Notes under the pieces: generated by a model
Seen by the model: only the letters and a program-made list of their open reading frames with translations
Database searches by the model: none
Told to the model about the DNA's origin: nothing
In this document: positions 13,088-20,505 of the stretch, piece after piece
How the letters are laid out: every line of letters starts with the position of its first letter
Numbering within the stretch: the first letter of the stretch is position 1
Program-made: the position numbers and the translations under genes
From: a virus
Length of the DNA: 38,957 nt
Virus record (IMG/VR): IMGVR_UViG_3300046804_002185
Coordinates: 1 to 38,957 of that record
Strand: one strand, 5' to 3'

Positions 13088-15636
13088 TGGTTACGCATAG
13101 CCAATGCAATTTCTGTTGCTTCGGCCTTCGAGATATTTGGGTTCTCATACCACGCATCCGTAACGGCAGACAGAATCTTGCCGATGAGCGGGCCTTTTGG
13201 AATGCCCATCATTTGCAAGTCGTTTCCGTTGATAGGAAGCGTTGGCTTTGATACTTGAATGTCGAGGTTCTTGAGACGACGACGCACATGTTCAATCTGG
13301 TTTGGCATGGCGGATGCATCCGCATGAGCGATGTTGTCGGCGTGAATCACGTCGAGCAAATTCTCCAAGTTATTCCCAAGTTCAATCTTGAACTTGCGAA
13401 GCGACTTGTCGGACAACTTGACCGCATCATCCCCACCATGCTTCAAACGCATGTGGTTAGCCACACCCGCCTTGACAGCGTTGATGATGTCCGTAGGATA
13501 CTTCAAATCACGAAGCACACGGTCAACAATGTCAGCACCAGCCTGTTCATGTCCATAGAAATGCACACCCGTTGGTGTTTCGGAACGAGTTGCAACCTTG
13601 CCAATGTCATGGAACAACGCCATCAGGCGTTGCACCAACTCAGGCTTCGTGTTTGTGAGCACTTCAAGCGTGTGGTCGAATACATCGTGTGTATGGTGAA
13701 CATTTTGAGCCATACCGATGGCTTGTTGCAATTCGGCAGCAATGTGTGGCAACAGCCCAACGTCTTTCAGCAAACGAATGCCTCGGACGGGGTTCTTGGA
13801 CAAAAGAATCTTGTTCAACTCGTCACGGACACGTTCTTTTGACGTGTTACCGAGACGGTGAAGGTTGTTCTTGATGCCTTCAATGACTTCGGGAGCAATC
13901 TGGAAATTGAATTGCGTTGCGAAGCGAACTGCACGGAACATGCGGAGGGCGTCGTCCGTGTAAATCACGTTGGGGTCAATGGGCGTGCGAACCAGCCCAG
14001 CCTTCAAATCGGCCATTCCCTTTCCCGTAGGGTCGAGAATCTTACCAGATGACACATCTTTATACAAAGCATTGAATGTCAAGTCACGACGACTTGCATC
14101 CACTTCAATGTAAGGCGTGTATTGAACGACTGGCTTGCGGCTGTTTGGGTCGTGGTATTGCTCTTTACGGAACATGACTGCATCCACATTTTGAGCGGAG
14201 AAATCAATACCGTTCCAAACCACACCTTCCAAACGAAGATTGGCTGTGCCGAACGTCGGGTAAATGACGGGGTTGGTCTTTTCCTTAAAGATGCCAAGCT
14301 TCTTGCCGAGCCATTCGGTGAATTCGACGCCGCCTTGGAACTTTCCAACAACAATGTCAGCATCCTTGGGTGGTTTGCCCAAGAGTTCGTCACGGACAAA
14401 GCCGCCTACGAGGAAGACTTTACCTTCCCATTCAGTGCCTTTGATTTGTTCCCGAAGAAATGCTTCGAGGTCTTTTGGTGTTGCGGCTTTTGATTCCATA
14501 ATCTGTAACTTATTTTCGTCCACTCCATACCCGCCCTTTGTCGGATACATGTTAGACTTTGGCTCTGGCTTTTCTTTTGTCCAATCCAAATTCTTGTGAT
14601 GTTTGACTTCATATCCCATTCTTTCGAGATAGTTAGTCACATCTACTCTTGACTCGTCATCGGGTGGAAAATTCCACCAGAACACAGCTTTGACATCGGC
14701 GTTGTAAACCCAGCGATTCCAACCCATGTCTGGCGAATGACCACCGACATTTTTCTTTGCTACAATCCTACCAGTGCTCCAAATGCCACCATAAACGATG
14801 TCAGATTTTTCTGGTTTTTCTTGCTTTGGATTGAAAGAGAAAATCTCAGTCAATGGCTTGCGAACAAAATCACCCCGAGAGTTTACATGTCTCAAGACAG
14901 GGTATCCTTTCTTTTTCAAGAAATCTTCGACGGCAACATAGTTGTCCGTGTCAGTTGATGGCACCCACCAACTTACCGATTGCGAATATGGCCAGTATGA
15001 GAATCGGTTGTGACTGTTACCAAATCCGAACTCATCATGCATCCGCTCTCCGTCTTGAGGAAGTGGAAGATGAACTTTCCCATACGCATCCACCATTCCT
15101 ACCCATCTTTCTGTCGGGCTAAACCCTTCATTTAATCCAACTCGGCGCAATTGCGATTGCCAAGACAAATCCGTGCCCTTGGCAGGCTCATCCAATTTAG
15201 CGAGCCATATTCTACTCCATTCCTTCGATTTGTCAACGTCAAACCCTGTATAGTCATCCTTGACCCACAACCACTTATGATGCCAGATGCTATCTGAGTG
15301 TCCTTCTCGGGGCGGGGCTGTCCCATCTAATGATACGACCACGTAATCTCCGACATGTGGTTCGGATGCGGTATCGAAATCGGGAGCTTCATCAAAGCGA
15401 ACGATTTTCCGCTTTGCATCAACCATGATGGTGTTGTAGTTAAACTCGGGCTTGGCACGAGTCATTATGGCTTCGGCCTTTTGCAAAATCGCTGCGGGAA
15501 TGACTTCATCGGCATACAATTTATGCACGTAAACACTGCTGCCGACTTGTTTGCCGACATTTCCCCGATAACGACGAATAGCCGAACCTTGTTTGGTTCG
15601 GAGCGTCGTCTCATAGAATTGCGTGTATTGCGTCAT
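13084..15636 (-). CDS. CCA-adding/poly(A) polymerase-HD domain protein with phage N-terminal repeats
   Basis: 850 aa from the ATG at 15636 (4-bp overlap with the upstream stop); a longer frame to 15714 is less likely. Residues 385-620 are a class-II tRNA nucleotidyltransferase/poly(A) polymerase: VGGFVRDELLG with DAD (425-427), VDASRRDLTFNALY (512-525) and RMFRAVRFATQFNF (566-578). Residues 670-790 are an HD phosphohydrolase (ALFHDIGK; HD 676-677). The N-terminal 380 residues are unlike bacterial CCA enzymes. Residues 1-155 form a first domain, then two related modules (about 180-250 and 283-347) share a 'VSWW...VEDFLKKKGYPVLRH' / 'VFWW...VTNYLERMGYEVKHH' pattern. L-N-E at 168-170 and L-T-E at 262-264 fit prohead-protease sites. 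It could repair tRNA 3' ends damaged by host defences. Confidence 0.85.
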   Translation of the reverse strand: MTQYTQFYETTLRTKQGSAIRRYRGNVGKQVGSSVYVHKLYADEVIPAAILQKAEAIMTRAKPEFNYNTIMVDAKRKIVRFDEAPDFDTASEPHVGDYVVVSLDGTAPPREGHSDSIWHHKWLWVKDDYTGFDVDKSKEWSRIWLAKLDEPAKGTDLSWQSQLRRVGLNEGFSPTERWVGMVDAYGKVHLPLPQDGERMHDEFGFGNSHNRFSYWPYSQSVSWWVPSTDTDNYVAVEDFLKKKGYPVLRHVNSRGDFVRKPLTEIFSFNPKQEKPEKSDIVYGGIWSTGRIVAKKNVGGHSPDMGWNRWVYNADVKAVFWWNFPPDDESRVDVTNYLERMGYEVKHHKNLDWTKEKPEPKSNMYPTKGGYGVDENKLQIMESKAATPKDLEAFLREQIKGTEWEGKVFLVGGFVRDELLGKPPKDADIVVGKFQGGVEFTEWLGKKLGIFKEKTNPVIYPTFGTANLRLEGVVWNGIDFSAQNVDAVMFRKEQYHDPNSRKPVVQYTPYIEVDASRRDLTFNALYKDVSSGKILDPTGKGMADLKAGLVRTPIDPNVIYTDDALRMFRAVRFATQFNFQIAPEVIEGIKNNLHRLGNTSKERVRDELNKILLSKNPVRGIRLLKDVGLLPHIAAELQQAIGMAQNVHHTHDVFDHTLEVLTNTKPELVQRLMALFHDIGKVATRSETPTGVHFYGHEQAGADIVDRVLRDLKYPTDIINAVKAGVANHMRLKHGGDDAVKLSDKSLRKFKIELGNNLENLLDVIHADNIAHADASAMPNQIEHVRRRLKNLDIQVSKPTLPINGNDLQMMGIPKGPLIGKILSAVTDAWYENPNISKAEATEIALAMRNQ

Positions 15637-16982
15637 ACGTCTTGTGGATGTCTCACATTGATGATTGGAACATTGAACTCCTTGGAGAACCGTTCCAACA
15701 CATGCTTCACCCACGCCATTCCTGACATGGTGTAACTACCGGGGTTCAACCGACCCTTCTTTTCTTTCATGAACTCAAAAAACTTCCGTAACAATTCCTT
15801 GGAATATCCCTTATCACGAAACTCTGGCTTGGTTTGAATCATCAACAAATGGAAAACGTTAGATGTCTTGTCATGACCAAATGCGAGATAGCCATATGGC
15901 GTAACCCATTTGTAACCATGCGTGCTAATATCAATCAGCCCTTGAGGTTGAACCTCGTAGGACTCTTTTAGAGATTTCAAATACCTATTGGCAAAGACTT
16001 TATTGCGTCCAAGCTCAACCCGATTACCATTAACTTTGACCGTGCGTTTATATTCTTTTCCGGCTTCTTCCCAATTTTTGTTCAAGACTGCTCGCACAAA
16101 TTTCGGAAATCCAGTTAGAGTCCCCAAATTAAACGCATAGTCTGTGAGTATTTCTTCTTGGGTATCGTCTAACACAATTTGTACACCAAACATCTTCTTT
16201 ATGTCGTCGTGGGCCTTTTTCTTTGCCAATTGCAAATCCAACACCAACAACTTTTCAATTGTTCGGTCGTCCACACCTTTTATGAATTTTTTCAACTCGG
16301 ACTTGCTCTTAATCTTGTGTCCGTATCCTATAGTTGGCATACCGCCTTCGGGTGATTTGTGCGGATACCATTTTCCTTTCTTAAACCCAGACTTTCCCGA
16401 GTTTTCCACGGACTTGATGTAGTTGACAAAATCCTGAGAAAAAGAATTCGTCGAGTGATGTATGGCAGGTGGAGTATCCATTTCTGAAAGGGTGTTTTTT
16501 GCTTTTTTGGACTTTATCAAGTCTATCACCCTTTTTATCTTATGTCCATCATTTTTAATGAGTTCTTCCATTCCGAAATGCAATGGCTCTGGCCATTGAC
16601 CATATTCAACCCATACCGAACCTTCGTTTTCCCAATTGAGTTGTGGGGCGAATTCAAACGGAACGATAACCAAATAGTTATGATAGGAAAACTCTCCGTC
16701 TCGGTAAACGTAAAGTGGGTGGATTTTATAGCGACCAGTGAATCCTGTTTCTTCTTCAACTTCACGTTCGACGGCATCCTTGGGAGTTTCCCCAGCATCT
16801 ACCTTGCCGCCCCATGTTCCCCATGTTTCTGGTTCGTAGTCAACTTGGTTGCTTCGATGCGCCAGAAGAATGCGTCCAGTATCACGAGCAATAAAAATAC
16901 AACCAGCCGCTTCACTTCCCCAATACTCTCGGGTTCCTTGGTCTGCATCTAAGAAATCGTCTTGGTTTGGTTCAAATGGCAT
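15633..16982 (-). CDS. Nudix-lysozyme-GNAT three-domain fusion
   Basis: 449 aa. Residues 24-150 are a Nudix hydrolase with a perfect Nudix box, G59-x5-E65-x7-R73-E74-V75-E76-E77-E78-T79-G80-F81. Residues 180-335 are a T4-type lysozyme/muraminidase: SVENSG (E193, the general acid by alignment) and PEGGMPTIGYGHK, with T217 equivalent to T26, but S210 where T4 has D20. Residues 345-449 resemble a GNAT acetyltransferase, with EFRDKGYSKELL (R389-x-x-G392). The linkers carry L-S-E (165-167) and L-K-E (338-340), both (L/I)-x-E, so a polyprotein cut by prohead protease is possible. It leads the leftward array, preceded by a promoter-like element 37 nt upstream. Confidence 0.85.
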   Translation of the reverse strand: MPFEPNQDDFLDADQGTREYWGSEAAGCIFIARDTGRILLAHRSNQVDYEPETWGTWGGKVDAGETPKDAVEREVEEETGFTGRYKIHPLYVYRDGEFSYHNYLVIVPFEFAPQLNWENEGSVWVEYGQWPEPLHFGMEELIKNDGHKIKRVIDLIKSKKAKNTLSEMDTPPAIHHSTNSFSQDFVNYIKSVENSGKSGFKKGKWYPHKSPEGGMPTIGYGHKIKSKSELKKFIKGVDDRTIEKLLVLDLQLAKKKAHDDIKKMFGVQIVLDDTQEEILTDYAFNLGTLTGFPKFVRAVLNKNWEEAGKEYKRTVKVNGNRVELGRNKVFANRYLKSLKESYEVQPQGLIDISTHGYKWVTPYGYLAFGHDKTSNVFHLLMIQTKPEFRDKGYSKELLRKFFEFMKEKKGRLNPGSYTMSGMAWVKHVLERFSKEFNVPIINVRHPQDV

Positions 16983-17018
16983 AATGGTACGTTACCCCAC
17001 AAAGGCAGGGTATGGGAC

Positions 17019-17030
17019 ATAAATAAATAT
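17019..17030 (-). promoter_or_regulatory. ATATTTATTTAT element for the leftward array
   Basis: Read on the minus strand it is ATATTTATTTAT, ending 36 nt before the ATG at 16982. It faces away from the element at 17063-17072, giving a divergent promoter region of 124 bp between genes. The spacing is compatible with a true -10 element. Confidence 0.45.
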
Positions 17031-17062
17031 CGGCGTTTCTCCGCATCAATGCGATTGGTTTC

Positions 17063-17072
17063 TATATTTATT
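17063..17072 (+). promoter_or_regulatory. TATATTTATT element for the neck operon
   Basis: TATATTTATT lies 34 nt upstream of the ATG at 17107, mirrored by the minus-strand copy at 17019-17030. Confidence 0.45.
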
Positions 17073-17106
17073 GGGAGACACTTGTGGCTCACAAGACACT
17101 TTTTAT

Positions 17107-18279
17107 ATGGCAACGATTGACCAAGATAGAGTAAGATTCCCCGGAAGCGGTTCATCTGTCCCCCAAGGGACAGCGTTCCACACGTATGACACTGACCCCG
17201 TGTTTGTTTCCGACTGTTACAACGCTATGATTTGGGCGGCAAGCCGTTTGGGTTATCCCGTTGTTGATGTTGAAATGGTTGATGGTCAGTTCTACAAGGC
17301 ATTTGAAGAAGCCGTGAACGTTTACAGTGGAAAGGTGAACGAGTTCAACATGATTAACAACATGTTCGCTCTTCAAGGCCAACGCATTGATTCTATTGGC
17401 AATCTCACAAACCGTGTCATCACTGGCACTGGTCTTCCTTTCTTGACTCAATTGGCTCAAGATTACGGCACGGAAGCAGGCACAGGTGGAAAAGTAGATT
17501 GGAAGAAGGCATTTGTTCAGGCTCGTTCTGGTGTGCAAGATTACGACCTTCAAGCGTTGGTTGGTGATGTCTCGGAAAGTTGCTCTCGAATTACCATTCG
17601 TCGTATTTTCCATGACCGCCCACCAGCCTCGGCACGTATCTACGACCCATTTTCTATGACAGGAATGAGCTATTCCAACGTTCTCAACGAACTTGGTTTC
17701 GGAGCATATTCTCCTGCCGTTCAATTTTTGATGACACCAATCTTTGAAGATTTGCTGCGTATGCAAGCAATCGAATTCAATGATATGGTGCGTAAGAGTC
17801 AATACTCTTTCCAGTTGATTAACAACAAGTTGCGCTTGTTTCCTATTCCAACCTACGATTACAAGGTGTGGTTTGAATATACGAACGACAACCAAGTGTT
17901 TGAAAGTGGTTCGATGAGTCAGTCGGGGTCAAAAGTCATTTCCGACTTTGCCAACATCCCTTACAAGACTCACATTTACTCTGACATCAACGATGCTGGA
18001 AAGCAATGGATTCGCAACTATTTCTTGGCAAACTGTAAGGAAATTCTCGGAGCAATTCGTCAGAAGTATCAGACGATTCCAATTCCGGGCGGCGAAGTCA
18101 CCTTGGATGGTGCAGAACTTCGTTCAGAAGCTCAACAAGAAAAGCAACGCTTACTCGATAGTTTGCGTGAAATGCTTGAAGCTGCTGGTAAGTTCAACCA
18201 GATGGAAAAACAAGCACAGATGTCCCAACAACTCCAAGACTCATTGAAGGGTGTTCCTTTGATGATATACATCGGATAA
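17107..18279 (+). CDS. neck / head-completion protein, gp13-like
   Basis: 390 aa from the ATG at 17107; a longer frame to 17071 would begin inside the promoter region. Contains YNAMIWAASRLGYPVVDVEM (about 38-57), RPPASARIYDPFSMTGMSYS and NVLNELGFGAYSPAVQFLMTP, a highly conserved-looking block of T4-like neck proteins, then a segment FQLINNKLRLFPIPTYDYKV and a helical Gln-rich tail (RSEAQQEKQRLLDSLREMLE). It lies next to gp14- and gp15-like genes, as in T4-like phages. Assignment to gp13 is by context and resemblance. Confidence 0.65.
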   Translation: MATIDQDRVRFPGSGSSVPQGTAFHTYDTDPVFVSDCYNAMIWAASRLGYPVVDVEMVDGQFYKAFEEAVNVYSGKVNEFNMINNMFALQGQRIDSIGNLTNRVITGTGLPFLTQLAQDYGTEAGTGGKVDWKKAFVQARSGVQDYDLQALVGDVSESCSRITIRRIFHDRPPASARIYDPFSMTGMSYSNVLNELGFGAYSPAVQFLMTPIFEDLLRMQAIEFNDMVRKSQYSFQLINNKLRLFPIPTYDYKVWFEYTNDNQVFESGSMSQSGSKVISDFANIPYKTHIYSDINDAGKQWIRNYFLANCKEILGAIRQKYQTIPIPGGEVTLDGAELRSEAQQEKQRLLDSLREMLEAAGKFNQMEKQAQMSQQLQDSLKGVPLMIYIG

Positions 18280-18283
18280 CTTT

Positions 18284-18859
18284 ATGATTAACCTAAAAAA
18301 ACTGCTCACGGAAAACACCGTTGCCGCCAAACCACAACTGACCGAATCTGACCACGTTCACAACGGTCTGCATAAGGTTTTCGGTGCAGGCGACCCTGAA
18401 ATTTCAGTCCGTCGTTGCGAAAACGTTGGTCTTGGATACATCAAGAACATCAGCGAAGCAATTAAGATTGCCAACGTTGAAGCTCAAAAGGTCGCCAAGA
18501 TTTACGGCTATCGTTTGGATGAAGCCAAGGCAAAGTTTATCAAGGAAGACAACGACTTTACCAAGCTTGATGCTCAATCTCCTGAAAGTGCTCAGGCAAA
18601 GGTGACGCCAGACGAGCAGCCACATGATGAAACCAACATGGACGAGCCAGAAGAAAAGGCAGAAGTCCGCATTGGTAACGAAATTTTGAACTTGACTGCC
18701 AAACTGAGAACCGCTGTGGAAGCAGACCACGAGGCACAGTCCGCAGTTACGCAGATTCAAGCATTGGCTAAGGAATTGCTTTCGATTCACGGCCAATCCG
18801 ATAAGAAGCCATATGCAGGCCCACCCATCTTTACTGGTGGTGGACATGGAGGACTCTAA
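18284..18859 (+). CDS. capsid-targeted internal protein (MINLKKLLTE leader)
   Basis: 191 aa. Leader MINLKKLLTE ends in L-T-E at residues 8-10; a second L-T-E sits at 19-21. The body is helical and charged (HKVFGAG...ISEAIKIANVEAQKVAKIYGYR, then acidic 105-130), and ends GGGHGGL. There is no recognised enzyme domain. It lies between the gp13- and gp14-like neck genes on the opposite strand from the other four leader-bearing proteins, showing the leader is not confined to one operon. It could be an internal protein or a neck-associated assembly factor. Confidence 0.65.
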   Translation: MINLKKLLTENTVAAKPQLTESDHVHNGLHKVFGAGDPEISVRRCENVGLGYIKNISEAIKIANVEAQKVAKIYGYRLDEAKAKFIKEDNDFTKLDAQSPESAQAKVTPDEQPHDETNMDEPEEKAEVRIGNEILNLTAKLRTAVEADHEAQSAVTQIQALAKELLSIHGQSDKKPYAGPPIFTGGGHGGL

Positions 18860-18861
18860 TC

Positions 18862-19335
18862 ATGGGACTCAAAGGTAGATTTTTTTCGGTTCGAGATATG
18901 AACCTGTTTCACTCGCTTAATGGCGAGTTGATGGGTGATATTATCCAGACCGAAGTCACCTTGTTCAAGATTTGTGCGGACGTAACGCAGACGAATATCT
19001 ACGGTGAAAGCAAATCCACTGTGGGCAAGCAATACTTTCCCGGCGTTGAAATTACTGCACTTATTGACCGTGCTGCTATTGCGACAGACGCCGAAGATTT
19101 TGGCCCTGACCGTAAGCAGAACGTTGTGTTCAAGTTCCGTGAAAAGATGCTCAAAGAAATCAATTTCTATCCTCAAACTGGTGATTTGGTATTGTTTAAC
19201 GAACGTTATCATGAAATTGATACCGTGGAACAAGAACAGCTTTTGGGCGGTGTGGATGACAAGTCATGGAGCATCATCGTGAACACGCATTACAGCCGTC
19301 TCAGTAAGGTTGATTTGGTGCAAAGACAATCCTAA
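18862..19335 (+). CDS. neck protein, gp14-like
   Basis: 157 aa. The sequence includes LFKICADVTQTNIYGESKSTVGK (about 32-54), then a predicted beta domain with the segment NFYPQTGDLVLFNERYHEIDTVEQEQLLGG (about 96-125). That order ('D.YGE...', 'P..GDL..F', 'FEI..VE.E...Q.G') is the gp14/head-closure pattern seen in T4-like phages. It probably closes the neck between head and tail. It follows the previous gene by 2 bp and is part of the neck operon. Confidence 0.62.
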   Translation: MGLKGRFFSVRDMNLFHSLNGELMGDIIQTEVTLFKICADVTQTNIYGESKSTVGKQYFPGVEITALIDRAAIATDAEDFGPDRKQNVVFKFREKMLKEINFYPQTGDLVLFNERYHEIDTVEQEQLLGGVDDKSWSIIVNTHYSRLSKVDLVQRQS

Positions 19336-19338
19336 TCT

Positions 19339-20502
19339 ATGCCAAGTTGGAAAGGTAACAATAACAATCCAGTTCCGAACGATGTAAGAGAAAGTGACGC
19401 TCGTTCAGAGAAGCCTATTGCCTCGAACCGAGCAGAACAAGTGCGGAGAGATACTGACCGCCAACGGAACTTCACGATTGACCTTTACGACATTGACGAG
19501 ACAATTCTCGAACACCTTAAGACACTTCAGCTTGAAGTAACTGATGCTGGCAAGAAAATCGTTGTCCCAACCTTTTTTGGTTCTCCTGAACAATGGACAT
19601 CGGCTCAACGTGATGGCTACATTCGTGATAACCAAGGCAAGTTGATTTTGCCAGCTATCATCCTGAAACGCACTACATCAGAAGACGACCAATCCCTGAA
19701 GTTCTTCAACCGTTACCTCAATTCTGCGGCCATCAAGCTGTATTCGTCCAAGAACAAATACACTCAATTTTCTCTGCTTTCAGGTCAAAATGCTCCTGTC
19801 AACGAGATATATCGAATCGTTGTTCCCGACCACGTTGTTTTAACATATCACTTCATCATTTGGACTGAATATGTTGAACAAATGAATGACCTTGTATTGA
19901 AGCTGAAGTTCAACACCAACGACTATTGGGGAAGTAAAAAAGGATTCCGCTTCCGTGTTAAGTCTGAAACTTTTTCTCATACCGTTGAAGTGAAGACTGG
20001 TGAAGACCGTATGGTTCGCACTGAGTTTGATTTGACCACACACGGCTATGTGTTGCCAGACACGATGGTTAAGTTGGATGACCACGAAACGACGGTGAAG
20101 AAGATGTTCACGCCCAAGAAAGTCATCATGGGAGCAGAAGTGGTTGGAACAGGATTCAATATGCTGTCGTTGGATAAAAACAAAGAAAAATGGCGCAATC
20201 CAAACTTTCCAAATTTGCAGAAGGATGTTGTCATTCCAGCACCACCAATCACGGTATCTGATGACATTACTGACAATTCAATTGTCTCTCAAATCAGTCA
20301 GGCGATGAAGGCAACTACTTCTACGAAATTACCCGTCACTCTGCCCGACGCCATTGCCGCAAACCCAAGTTTGAGAATCGTATCAATTCCATCTGGTCCA
20401 AACGCACTAGGAACTCCCGGGGATGTTTCATATGATGAAAACTATTTTTACATCTATGCAGATGGTGCTTGGCGCAGCGTTCCAATCTCTGAGTTGGCTT
20501 AA
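19339..20502 (+). CDS. tail completion/sheath-stabiliser-like protein (gp15-like)
   Basis: 387 aa. N-terminal 45 residues are polar and probably flexible. A middle block (about 160-230) reads HVVLTYHFIIWTEYVEQMNDLVLKLKF...FRFRVKSETFSHTVEVKTGEDRMVRTEFDLTTHGYVLPD, resembling the gp15 pattern of T4-like phages ('..Y.V.IWT....Q...L......'). The C-terminus ends in a SYDENYFYIYADGAWRSVPI-type beta motif common in virion proteins. It follows gp14-like in the order expected for the tail terminus. The assignment is by context plus partial resemblance. Confidence 0.5.
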   Translation: MPSWKGNNNNPVPNDVRESDARSEKPIASNRAEQVRRDTDRQRNFTIDLYDIDETILEHLKTLQLEVTDAGKKIVVPTFFGSPEQWTSAQRDGYIRDNQGKLILPAIILKRTTSEDDQSLKFFNRYLNSAAIKLYSSKNKYTQFSLLSGQNAPVNEIYRIVVPDHVVLTYHFIIWTEYVEQMNDLVLKLKFNTNDYWGSKKGFRFRVKSETFSHTVEVKTGEDRMVRTEFDLTTHGYVLPDTMVKLDDHETTVKKMFTPKKVIMGAEVVGTGFNMLSLDKNKEKWRNPNFPNLQKDVVIPAPPITVSDDITDNSIVSQISQAMKATTSTKLPVTLPDAIAANPSLRIVSIPSGPNALGTPGDVSYDENYFYIYADGAWRSVPISELA

Positions 20503-20505
20503 TAT

